Below are positions 37,123 to 49,600 of a DNA stretch of 64,000 nt, piece by piece; position 1 is the stretch's first letter; each line of letters starts with the position of its first letter. The notes under the pieces are model-generated. The model was not told where the DNA came from and did not search any database. It was given only the letters and a program-made list of their open reading frames with translations. The position numbers were made by a program, and so were the translations under genes. Source of the stretch: Artocarpus heterophyllus (taxonomy: Eukaryota; Streptophyta; Magnoliopsida; Rosales; Moraceae); NCBI GenBank assembly GCA_025403435.1, contig CM046345.1:15914160-15978159 (forward strand). Reading direction: 5' to 3'.

Positions 37123-39205
37123 TGTTGGAAAATGAGTTGAATTTTAAATTTTTTTTATTAAAATCTTTTCCAAAATAAGTTAGACATGCTATGTATGTAA
37201 AGTAATCTAAGATCTTCATACGTCTTGTAGATTGGAAACTATACTTTTGACATAACTATTTTTTTCAGAACTGCCATGTTAGAATTCAACTATAAGAGCC
37301 TTAACCAACTAGACTTCTTTATTATTCTCTTTTTCATGATCAGAATACGGGTGGTCGCACGTCATTTAGTCTTTTCTCAGGCAACGTCTTCTTTTAACCA
37401 CAAGAGAAAACAAGAGCTAAGCTTTGTGATGTTGAACAATAGCCTTTTGTAAGTTTCAAAGTTTTTGCAGCAAAATGCTCTCCTCTAAATTTCTCAAGTG
37501 ATCTAAATGACAATAGAAAAATGCTTGCCATTTATAGAGGTAGGTGGGGACTTATTCTTATCAAATTAAGCTTCAAAATTTGAGTTCGGATGAAATCTCA
37601 TCACAAAATGTGTGAACATTGGATTGCTAATCCGGCAGGGGCCGTAGACTGCCCCTTTGTATGGTGGTTGTCCCCTGGTTGTGGTTGATCACGTTGACGC
37701 ATTTTTCAGCTTCCAAGAGTTATATGATCAACTCAATTTGTACCAATTGGATAAATACTACTTTATTTGACCCAGATGTCCTTTATAAAGCCTCAGTTTT
37801 AATTCAAATGACCCAATATAGAAGCTGTCTAATTAAAATAGTCATATGTAGATTATCTCATTTAAATAAAATATATTTGAATAATTCAACGTGTTTATTT
37901 TGAATTAATTCATAAAATTGAATCAACCAATAAACTAAAAAAAATTATTAATTCCAGTTCATTTGAATTTAAATGAATCTAAGAATTAACATAAGTTACT
38001 AATTTATAGAAAAAACAAGCCGTATCATTATAGGATAATATATCAACTAGCAAAGAAGACCCAAAAGACATATATAAATCAACCTCTTATAATTCTAAAA
38101 TAAAATATCCTTGATATTTATATTTTATAATTATCAACTCTAAAATTATTCCACTAAAAGCTTTGAGCTACACTCTCAAACTATATTTTATAATTACCAA
38201 AAGACATATATAAATCAACCTCTTATAATTCTAAAATAAAATATCCTTGATATTTATATTTTATAGTTATCAATTCTAAAACTATTCCACTAAAAGCTTT
38301 GAGCTACACTCTCAAACTATATATAAATTATGAAGCTCTAATTAGTCCTTAGTCTATGACATGTCATCATGTGTAACATCCCCATAGAATATTCATAATC
38401 AGCTTAAAAATAAAATTTTGTTTTATCTTCTCAATTGCATTTATCTTATGTTCCATTATCTCACCATTAGAATATTTGTCATTCATAACCAAGACAAATA
38501 GTATACCATTCAGTTGTACACATGCAGCCAAATTGTTGAACGCTCTAGTTTTTAATTATAGGATATTGCCTAATAAAAGAATATCATTAACTCTACAAAG
38601 AGCTACATATTTCATATTTATGATTAATAAGTCTACGTCAATCAAGAGTCATGTATTTAACGTACCGGCATGCATACCTTCATATAATTCAGGATGTCTT
38701 CCTTTAATAAATCAAAAGACACAAGTCAAGAATATAGACTCATTAATTTATTTCAGGATTAAGATGTAACACATATGATTGCCTAAAGTGAATTAATTTA
38801 TTCAAATGGAATTATTAACCAACTGAATTCATCTTTAGTCTGAATATAATATATCATCACCCATGACAATACCAATGTCTGTACTCATGAAGTCCCACTC
38901 TGATGACCAAAATAAGTCATCTCCTATTAGGGATGTAGACAACATAACAATCTTAACATGAATAAAATGTCCAATTTTATTCCTTCGATTGTGTATCTTT
39001 TATATTTAGACCATCACCATAAGATTCAAGTCTTCTGTATAATCTATCCATCATATGTCCAGTCTTAATGGTTATCATATATACATTCAACATAAAAAAA
39101 AATAGAAAGAGGACATATTTGATATATGAAAATAACAAATTCTTTATTGATTAAATGTCTAAAAATTTATTACATCATTTAATCCTTAGAGCACCTAGTC
39201 TAGCA
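37123..39205 (-). mobile_element. 5' LTR of the decayed Copia element
   Basis: 2083 bp, starting TGTTGGAAAATGAG and ending CTAGTCTAGCA. Longer than its partner mainly because of an internal 136 bp tandem duplication. Considerable divergence from the left LTR indicates an old insertion. Confidence 0.85.
38061..38332 (-). repeat. 136 bp tandem duplication within the 5' LTR
   Basis: Copies 38061-38196 and 38197-38332, nearly identical, both beginning CCAAAAGACATATATAAATC. Absent from the partner LTR, so it arose after insertion. Confidence 0.9.
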
Positions 39206-39210
39206 ATAAC

Positions 39211-39698
39211 TCCTTCGATGTGCACTGTAGCATTAGTACTATAGCGCGAGCTCTTGGCCAGAAAGACCTTTTGTAGACTTCTCGTAGTTGCTCCATTGGC
39301 TATGCTTTTATCTTCTTTTAATTTTGGTTCGGGGTCACCAAGGGTTCCCCACTTCTTAACAATACAACCAATAGTCATAGTGGAGTTTCTATGGTAAAAA
39401 TATTGATTGTCGTGTTCCACTACCAATAAAAAAAGTTGTTTTAATGATTAATTTTTAATAATCTAATCTATGAATTCTCATGTTAAAAGTGTACTGTATG
39501 TGACACAAAATTGCACTCCAACTTACATTAGACCGTTTAAAAAAAATTAATCTAAGACTAAAACATAAGAGCCTATTGTTTATGAAAAAGACAGTTCCTG
39601 TTGTAAATATAATGTTTTATGCATTTGAAAAACAAAGTTATTGTTTTCACCAAGTAATTAGTAAATAAAATAAAATAATCTTCAGAATATTTCATAGG
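39211..39698. other. Spacer between Copia and hAT-like elements
   Basis: No recognisable gene. A minus-strand frame (39175-39426) overlaps the LTR end and has no known motif. Confidence 0.4.
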
Positions 39699-39706
39699 GG
39701 GATATC

Positions 39707-39789
39707 TAGGGGCGAAGGGAGGTGAGGGCGAGGGGGTATATCCCCCTTAGATTTTGACTTTTTTAAAAGGTATATATACATTTATTTGA

Positions 39790-39824
<35 letters not shown>

Positions 39825-40456
39825 AAATGCTTCTAAACTAAGTTAATAAATATGTATTTTAAATATCTATCCAATAATCCTAATTTCATTATTTTTTTTG
39901 TTTATTTTATTTTTGTTTTGTGTTTCCCTTAAATTTTAGGTGCTTTGTTGAAACATTTTTCTCTAATGTGCTCTTCTTAAAGTATTTTTTTTTCAAATTC
40001 TTATAATTTTTTTTAAGATGACTCGTAAAAATTTGATCATATTTAAGCATTTTTTTTTCACGCAACCCTCTTTGTTACAATTTTCTTATAAACACTTTTC
40101 TCTAATTTGCCCTTGTTAAAGCAATTTTGTTTTCAAACGTGTCCCTAATTTTAATTTTTTTTTCTTTTAGCTCTTATATTGTACTTTCTAAATAACTTTT
40201 TATCTAATTTTTCAGCTAAAATTTTTATTACTCAAATACGCTCCACATGTACATATACATAAACTATTCAACCAAAAACATTTTTATATTGAAACGTAAC
40301 ATTTCATTCTATTTTGTTTAGAAAAACTAAAATAATTTCTTAGAGTATAATTGCATTTAAAAAACATTAAACTTAGAACTCAATATTTTGAAGAGTTTTT
40401 GATACTTTTAAATTGTCAGTTTATGCCCCTAAAACAAAATTCTAGCTCTACCACTA
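39707..40456. mobile_element. Non-autonomous hAT-like element
   Basis: 750 bp flanked by a perfect 8 bp duplication GGGATATC (39699-39706 and 40457-40464), the duplication length of hAT elements. Terminal inverted repeats are short and imperfect: TAGGGGCGAAGGGAGG at the left, TAGTGGTAGAGCTAGAATTT reading inward from the right. The interior is AT-rich with an (AT)n tract at about 39794-39820 and no transposase. Confidence 0.8.
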
Positions 40457-40464
40457 GGGATATC

Positions 40465-40854
40465 AATAAAATTTAATAATCTAAAATAGTGTTTTAGCTA
40501 TGTAAATTTTTAAAGAAGAGGTCAGAAAGCATGAAACATTTTAATTTTTAGATTAGTTGAACAAAATAAGTTATATAATTGCACTCAGATCATTGACATG
40601 TGCAATAATTACAAGAATTGGATACTTGCTTATTTCGAAATCATGGTTGAAATGCAATGGATCAGCCATACATGGTGGTATGTTGAGTGCCATTAATGAT
40701 GTTTCTTATCCGTTTTATTATAAGGTCACGTCATCAACCAATCTCATTAATATTAGTGGTATTGCCGAAATTGGAATCAATTTCTGTTTTGTTTTGTTTT
40801 TCCCGAAGAAGAAAGTGGCTTTGAATAATTGAATTGATAAAATGTAGTAATCTT
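40465..40854. other. Spacer of unknown content
   Basis: More balanced base composition than its surroundings, with a 91-codon plus-strand frame (40557-40832) that I do not recognise and that lacks motifs. Could be host or LINE-linked sequence. Confidence 0.35.
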
Positions 40855-43373
40855 TCTTCCCAAAAATAAGAAGCCAAAAAAGGTTAATGAAATGATTTTC
40901 GACCAATTCGTTTATGTAAGGCTTTGTATAATCTAGTTACTAAGGTCATTATCAACCGAATGAAGGATGTGCTGTAATCTGTTATTTCTGAGAATCAATG
41001 TGCTTTCTTACCAAATCGTTTGATCATAGATAATGTTCTCATTGCTTTTGAGATGATATTTGAACAAAATCGAAGAACAATTGGAGTGGCATGTATGAAG
41101 TTGGGGAATGGGTTTTCATTAAGGAGGTGATGCTCAAAATGGGATTTAATTCAAAATGGGTGAATTCAGCATCATTCTCTTTTTTGATTAAATGATGAAG
41201 TTAAAGAACAAATCTTTTTTTTTTTTTTTTAATCCCAACGGGGGCTAAAGAAAAGGAGATTTTTTATTTCCTTGTTTATTTCTTATCTATGCTCGAGGAT
41301 TATCTTTGCTGATTAAGGATCCTGAGAACATGGGATTTATGCAAGGCTTTCAAGTTTGTAGAGACGCTTCAGCTATCACTCACCTCTTTTTTGTAGATGA
41401 TAGTCTTATTTTCTGTAAGGCAATGCTTGTTGGTGTCATGCCTTACCAAATATTTTTCGGGCTTATGAACATGTCTGATCAGCAAATCAATTTTCAAAAT
41501 TCAGCCCTTTCCTTTTCGCCTAATACGCCCTTATAGAGCAATTTCAGTTTAGTATGGGAATGGGGCCTGTGCCTGTGAGTGTCATGAGCAGTATCTGGGG
41601 CTGCCTTCTGTGGCTGGACATCAACAAAATAAGAGGACGGTTATCGTCTCGGCAGGAGAAGTTTTTCTCTTTTGGAGGTAAAGAAGCTTTGTTAAAAGCT
41701 GTAGTGCAGTCAATTCCAACTCATGTTAGTAGCTGTTTTAGATCACCTGTGTCTTTATGCAATAAAATTCAATCTTTAATGGCTCAGTTTTGGTAAGGTT
41801 TTACTGAAAAAAGCCAAAAAAAAAATCCATTGGGTTAATTGGAAAATGGTGTCGTTCAAAAATGGAAGAATGCATGGGATTTAGGTCTTTCATTAATTTT
41901 AACCAGGCTTTACTTGCAAAACAAGCTTGGAGGTTAATTCAAAAGCCTTCCTCTCTCTTTGGTCAAGTATTTAAAGCCAAATATTTCCCAAATACAACCC
42001 TTCAAAGTGCTGCCATTGGCAAACAATCCTCTCTTGTTTGGAGAATTATTAAATGGGGTGGTGAATTGCTCTTTAAGGGCGTTAGATGGGCTGTTGGTAA
42101 TGGGGCTGACATTAGATGTTGTCAAGATCCTTGGGTTCGTCGGTGTCGCATGTTCAAGCCAAATCATTTCATATCCGACAATCCTCATTTGCTGGTTCAA
42201 GAATTAATTGGGCATGATGGGAACATAGGGATTATCATATTCTCGGTCAGCGTTTTGCTCCTGAGGTTTGTGCTAGGATTCTAGCAATCCCTTTGCATTT
42301 GGCACGAAGATGTGATAAAATGGTGTGGTAGCATACAAAATTCTGGTTTGTTTTCTGTGACGTCGGGTTATTAGCTAACTGATGCTCAAGCATGCCGTGC
42401 ATCCTCTTCCTCCAGCTCAAAAGCTCTACACAATTGGTGGAAAAAGTTGTTTGTGGCGAACTTACCATGAAGCATTACCTGTTGCTGTGGGATTGTCTAA
42501 GAGGAAAATAATTGATTCTGTTGGTCATGCTTTGTTTTGTTGCCGCCATGCTAAGGCTATATGGAAGGAGTCCTCATTCAAGATTAACTTCAAACAGATT
42601 TTCTCATGGTCCATTCCGGGTATTATGCAGCATTTTTTCCTAGAAAAACCAAAGGAGAAGGAAAAAAGGATAGGTTGTTTAATGTGGGCTATTTGGAATC
42701 AAAGAAATAAAAACGTTTCATGGTTTACAAACCTTTTCTCCGTCTGGTGTGGTCTGGTCAATTGGGCTGAGCATGTTTTAGATTATTTTAAAGTTTCAAG
42801 GGAAAAATCTGATCATGTTCAGAAAACATCTCCTTCATGTGGCAACACGGAAAGATGTTTTCCTCCTAGTTTGGGATCTCTTAAAATGAACGTTGATGCT
42901 GCTTTGTGCGAGATAAGGGGCAAGATCAGAATTGGTGCTGTCATTAGAGATTCTGATGGTGAGGTCTGGGCTGCTTTATGACCTTCTTTTCCTGGTGGTT
43001 TGTCCCCGAGAGATGCTGAAGCAAAAGCATTGCTGTTCAGTTTATAGTGGGCTTGAGTTGTTGGCCTAAACCTCCAACGTGTGGAGTCGGTTGCATTAGC
43101 AATTATACTTGCTCCTTGCAACAAGATTAGTTGTCATAATGAGTTTAGCAATGCATTGTTAGATATATCTAATTTATTATCTGTTTTTCCTATCATTTTT
43201 TTTAATCATGTGATTAGAGATACTAATCAGGCGGTGCACGCATTAGCTATATATTCTCTCCAAAAGGATAGGGAACTTATTTGGTTGAAGGAATGTCTGC
43301 TTGCAATTGATTCTGTTGTTGTATGTGATATAATCAATTCTTAATAGTTGATTCCCTTTTTCAAAAAAAAAAA
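40855..43373 (+). mobile_element. 5'-truncated L1-type LINE (non-LTR retrotransposon), decayed
   Basis: Plus-strand fragments follow the order of a plant L1 second frame. The reverse transcriptase starts about 40900 ([33 protein letters not shown] with frameshifts). The catalytic box reads FFVDDSLIFCKA near 41390, followed by SSRQEKFFSFGGKEALLKAV and SIPTHVSSCF. The zinc-binding/zf-RVT part is at 41862-42570 (FNQALLAKQAWRLI, KAKYFPNTTL, DSVGHALFCCRHAKAIW). A C-terminal RNase H is at 42880-43345 (LKMNVDAAL, GAVIRDSDGEVWAAL, RDTNQAVHALA). It ends with an A tail at 43363-43373. The endonuclease and start are missing, as usual for 5' truncation, and several stops break the frame. Confidence 0.88.
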
Positions 43374-46144
43374 GTTTATCAATTTTTTTCTTTTTTATTT
43401 ATAACGAATTAATTTTGTGCTTTTTTTTTTTTTTTAAAATGAAAGAAAGAAAGACAGTAGACTTGGGTCCACAAAAGGCCTTAGACAAGTCCAAATTTAT
43501 CCCTTTTCTATGAACTAGTTAAAACACGCGTTGCGCACATGTGTATTGTGCTTATTATATTCTCTTAACATAATATCTATAATAAACACATGGATACATC
43601 TATAAAGATAATATAATAAACACTTCTTAAAATGCATATTAAAGTTACAAAATTAAAAGAAACAATAGAAAGAAGAAGAGTTATAATATTATACAAAAAG
43701 AAAAAGAAAAGAAAAAAAAGAGGGATGTGATAAAAAAAAAAAAAGAAAATAAAAAAAAAACAAAAAATGAGAAATTGAGGGAGCGACACTTGTTGCATGT
43801 TGAGGAGAGCACAAAAAGTTGTTTTCTCCCTTTATCTATAATATATAATATAATGGACTTATTTTCAATAATTACGCCTCTAATTGTTAGATATCAAAAA
43901 GGTTATGTTTTAACAATAATTAATGATGTGACAGGATAAGAACTTAACATCATTAATTATTATAAATTTTTTTATCAATTATTAACTTTATTATAACCAT
44001 CAGATTTATATCGAATCGTTAATAGTAACGGTACTATATCTGTGTATATATATGTATGTATAGATTAAAAAGTGAGATATATATTCCTCAAATAAAGCAG
44101 ACAGATTTATTTATGTGGCCAAATTAAGATCTGTTAGTGTTCTAACTATAAATATTGCAATGAAAAATGACAACTTAATAATTGTATAAGATTTTAAGTC
44201 CAAACTTAAAAAATGACCTGCACTAATGCACCATCCAAAGCAATATATAATATCTACTTCTGCATGAGTTCATGCGATGATGCTTTTAAGTGTTGGATCC
44301 TGGGAATGGCATTTTTGGAGGGACATGAACTTATGACAAGAAAAAGAATAATAAAATTACAAACGACTGGAGATTGTACACAGTGAGCAGTTCCATATTT
44401 AATTCCTTGAGAATTTGATATCATTGGGTTATCTTGAGAGAATTCATAAGAAATAACAAAATTTTAAAACTAATAAATGTAATTAACATAATTAATTTGT
44501 TTGTTAATAAATAGCATTTTTAAAGCTTTTTAAAAGTTTTAGTAACGTAGTTTTTCAATTTTTTCCCAGATTCAATCAGCTCCAAATTGGATAACCATGA
44601 CTCTAATCCCAACAAGTGACGAAACTAAGGAAGGAACTTTTGTATATATATTTCTACCAAAATTAAATATAGCCCCACCTTCTTAAAAAAACTGATTTTT
44701 TTCCCAAAAAATTATCACTTTAAACAAAAAATCCAACTAGTATCCCTAGATAAATAGCAAGGATCTTTTCCTCCTATTAATAGCTTGAATTATTGATTAA
44801 GTTAATTTTATTTATTTATTTATATTTGCATTCTTATTTATTGATCTTTTTTACAAGTGTACATATATAGCCAATATATAGCCATATTGTTCTTGACATT
44901 ACTTAGTATTTAAAGATCTTTTAGTACAAATATAAATTTTTAGCGTGCTTGGCTAATCGTTTTGGACTAAAAAAATCAATTTAAACGTTGTATCATGTAA
45001 GAGCTTTATATGGTAGCTGCTTTTTGCTTTTATCTGCAATATGCTAAAGCTTTACATTATTATTCATTCAAGCCAATTAAACACTCTATCTATCAAATAT
45101 GTCTTGACTAGGTTTTTACGTATACAATTTTTTAATCAAAAGTATTACATTCTAATGAATAGTTCTTGATAGTTGATCATCTTGTAAAAAAAAAATAATT
45201 AGAGACATAATAGAGTTATCAATCTGATATGATTTTTATATGTTTATAACATTTTATTTCTTTTTTTCATTTGATATTTTATTTTGCTTGCTTTATTTAT
45301 TATACGAGGAATTGATTTTTTAGTCTAATATTTAGATGAAAATTCAATGACATTACAGGGTTGATTTTAAAAGGGAAATTGAAACCAATCTTTCGTAAAA
45401 TAAATAAGATGGTTGTTGAAATATGATTAATAAATAAATGATGAATTATTTGTATTTATTAAGGAAAAAACATCTTCAATGGCATTAACAATAAAGTCAT
45501 TATACAACATTTATTGGAAACAGTAGTTTTATTTAATAATTATTCATTCGGATTAAATATTTGTTGAAGTTTTAGTCTCCTGATTAAATTTTCTAGCTTC
45601 ATGACTAGGCTCCGACTGAATTTTTAGGCTTCATCACTGATCCCAACCCCAAATTAGAAACCTTCTCTCTCCTCCCTCGCCCTCTTTCCCGATGATGACG
45701 GCACTGCACCTTAGGTGACAACAACAACACCAACAATAGGTGCAACTTCAGCGACGGCTCCTTCGAGGACTCCAATGATAGCATTGCTCCTTGTGCAAGC
45801 TCCTCGCACGACTGCGACGGAAGCAGACAGACGACGGGTAACGGTGGTGATATCTTCGGCGGACTCTTAGAGATGGTGAGGCAGCTAGCATCCCGATTTG
45901 TTGAGTTGACAAAAGTCTAAAAACTCCACTTTTTTCTTGTTTGATTTAAAAACAAAAAACAAAACAAAAAATCTACCGTACATTAACAATCTTTTGTTCA
46001 CGAGCCTCCCCAATTAGCGTCACTTAAAAGTGTGGTTTTCTGTACATTTGCAGTGCAGAAACAAACTCGCTTTACATCCACGCCAATTACTGCAAAAACC
46101 AGTTCCATAACAAAACAGCCACACACAAAAACACACACACACAA

Positions 46145-46179
<35 letters not shown>

Positions 46180-46671
46180 GAGGAAATGCTTGGAAAACCG
46201 AAAATTAAGGTAGGAGCTTAATAGAATCTTCTTCATGTACAAGCTAGAAAGGGTATACAACAAAAAGACAGCTGTTATATTGTAGCAGAAAAAAATAGAA
46301 AATACACACAGCTGCTATAGACACTTCTGCTCCAGCTTAATCAGAACTTGAGAGCACACCATGTCAACGCACTTTTCTATATGTTAAATGCCAAAAAAAA
46401 AGAAAAGAAAAGGGGTGTCATTTTGTGGCAGCCATAAAAATAGCACCAGGCACGCTATCCAGGACACCTGGCAACATTTACAGTTGTAGAGATAGGGATA
46501 TTCTATCTGGGCTACGCACAACATTAACCATGTTTTTCCATGTGTGCGTGTGTATATATATGCATACATATACGTCCAGATATATATGTATATAAATAGC
46601 TACAAATATAGCCATACAGGTGGACACAGTAAATGTGTACATATAGTAGATGGCAATATTGTTACGTTCTT
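43374..46671. other. Intergenic region; 3' flank of the MADS gene at its right end
   Basis: Mostly AT-rich with T/A runs, an (ATA)n tract at 46146-46177 and a MITE-like copy at 44945. A GC-rich patch at about 45650-45900 has no clear gene structure. The last few hundred bases probably contain the 3'UTR of the minus-strand MADS gene; no unique polyadenylation site could be chosen. Confidence 0.45.
44945..45084. repeat. MITE-like dispersed repeat
   Basis: Starts GTGCTTGGCTAATCG and ends ...AGCCAATTAAACAC, a partial terminal inversion. The core contains ATGTAAGAGCTTTATATGG and GCTTTTTGCTTTTATCTGC, matching other copies. Confidence 0.5.
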
Positions 46672-49600
46672 CTACGCATTGAGATTGTTGAGCATCCATG
46701 GGGGCAGAATTGCATTGCCTCGGTTTTGATGTTGGATAGCTTCATCTTCTGCCAATCCATCCCTTCTTGCAGTGTAAGGCACTCTGCAGTATCTCACATA
46801 TCGTTTTGAACAAGTTCTCAAATAAGATTGTTTTTGTACTATTATGTTTCTAGCACCAGTTAGAATTTATCATGCATAAATATAGATTTACCCAGCATTC
46901 AACGATGGATCCGGCTGCGCGAAGAGGATGGAGGACGTGTCCGCACTTTGATTCTGCAGCTCCAACTGTGCCTGTTCGGCTAGCTCTTTCTCCTTTTCCT
47001 TTATCTGTTATGTGACATGGGCAAAACACAAATTAGACTCAAATATGCGTCATTACACATTAGTACGGTAACCTACAGTTTGAACCATTTTTAGTTCAAA
47101 ACAGTATAGCATCTGAAAGTTTGATATTGTAACTGTTTTTTGCTTTATAACCGATTTGCCAAACGGAGGGGTAGACTCGGATTTCCCATCTAAATTTGAT
47201 GTTTTACATAGTATCTAACTAACTACATTATACCATATCATTTAAAACATTTTATGCCTTTCAGCGGACCTTTACTTGTTTTTCTGTTGGCATCAGTTAA
47301 ATAACGAGGCATTATATGGTTCATTAGGGAATTATTACATTTTGGGACTCTAGCAATTTGGCAGCAATCCGAAAGCTTTGCTAACAAAAAAAGAAAAAAG
47401 AGAGAAGCAATTTGACATGGATCTGAATCCATCACACATGTGTACACAAAGACATATTTATTGAGGGAGGGAGAGCGGGAATGACTTTCTTGCGGTAGAA
47501 GAAAATGTTCACCTTTTTCGCCAGAAGGTAATTTTGCTCCTGTAATGCCTTGTCCTGTCATGGAACACAAGCAAGGAACAAAATCATTCGTAGTTCTTCA
47601 CAAGTACTTATAAATAAGTACTAATCATGATCATATGAATAAGCTAAGGGGTACCTTCTTTTGGAGCTCTGAAATGGACTCGTACATGACTTGGTTCTGT
47701 AAGTCATCCAAAGCTTCTCAGTTCCACCAAGAAATCAATGGTTTAGTTTGAAAGACAAACGATATAATACCAGTTCATTGACTTCACCTTTCTCGACCGT
47801 ACGTGTTTGAGTGCAGAATCAAGCTGTTGCTCCAGGTTTTGAAGCTCTTTGAGAGTTAAGGAATCGAGTTCTTCTCCCAAGAAATGCCTGCAAAAGATTG
47901 TTAAATATATATACACTTGAGTTTTTTTGCCTCGCAGTATGGTATCTATATAGTGTGAATTTTACATGTATATGTTTCAAGCTTGTACTTCTGATTTTTT
48001 TGTAAAACCTCCATCCTAGCCTTGAGCTTTGTGTGTTCCAGACACCAGCTTCCCTAGAAGATCATTAGAATCGGTTAATATCTATCATGGACAATGCTAG
48101 AGGCACCAATGGTGTTAAGCACCACATATAATAAAAGGTGGGTCTCGTAATATGGCGTACGTAAATAGAGCCCACTTTTTATTAGTTGTGGTGTTTAGCA
48201 TCAATGACATTTCAAGTATTTTTATATTTATTTCTCACGAGAAGTTACTCTTGAGGAAAAAGAAAGAGAAAGAAACTGTAGCTAAAATTATACAATGGAA
48301 CAAAAATGAAGCCAAAAGCCAGATGGATTAGACTTTAATTCTGTTTATTATTTCGATAACCAAAGAAAAAGTAATGCAATATATAGACCAATTCTATTTG
48401 GTCCTTGGGTTATACTTCATCTACTAACAAAACAGCAAGACCTAGTCTAAAAAATACACTATATACTAGGCTGGAGTCTATAGTTTTGTAAGTAATGAGA
48501 TTTTAATCCATGGGATGAAAAGCATTTTTCCAATATATGTTGAATTCTGGTCCATAGCTTACATTTGGTTCAGGATCATTTGACAGGAGCTGCCTCTCTG
48601 CGTATGAATATTCTTCATATCTTTCCAGGATCCTCTCCATGCTGCCATTGAAACATTAGCATTTAGCATTTAACAGTAAGCATAGTACTCAAAGTTTCTT
48701 CAAAACCACACCTTCATGCAAATAAAGGAGGAATTCGATATATAATACAGCAATCTGGTCTTTTCTCGCAAAGCCAAAATGAAGATTTTTTATTTTTTTT
48801 AGTTTGAGAAAAAAAAAAAAAAAAAACTTACGCAGTTAAATAACTGCAACCGTAAATATAATCTTCATCAGGTAAGCAAATAATACATTGATGCACAATA
48901 ACACGGCTTGGTTTGATAATCATATCAGATGCATTTAGGGGTAGATACTAAAAATATTAATGAACAATATTTTTTTCCTAAAGCAAAATTCACGTAATAT
49001 ATTTGAACATTTAAAATCATGATATAATTTTTAGTGTCCTGATTTTTTATGGTTTTTAAATGTTTAAAATATGTTATTCTAATTAATCGAATTTTTGTCT
49101 TTTTATTCTCCATTTGTTTAGTCTACAAAGTTTCAAATTGAACAAAGTTTTACAAATCTAAATAATACTTATGTAGTTTCTGAAAAATAAGGATAAATTG
49201 AGAAGATTAACTTAAAAGATATATTTGCGCAATTAACAAACCTATTTATTACATTGAATTACAGACGTGAAATCTGCAGAAAAATGTAAAATATCATTAT
49301 GTTGCTTAGGCTCATTCTAGAATGTCATGCAATGAGAAAAGGAATAGATTGAATGATTTATTATAATTCTACTGTTTGTTGAGAATTATAATACTTGGCT
49401 AGTCACTTGAACGTAATGGAATAATAACCGTTTGACAAAAACACCTATTCGATATCTTTGATAATGTTTTAAAACTAAATTAATATATATTCTAAAGTGT
49501 TTTTTTTTTATTTGGCTTCTTTTGTTCTCAAGTGATATTTCCTTTGATTTTTAACTTTGAAATAATTAATTTTGTATTATACGCCATAATAAAAACGATG

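Noticed and set aside
42819..43124. Minus-strand 101-codon frame
   Set aside because: Opposite-strand shadow of the LINE RNase H region.
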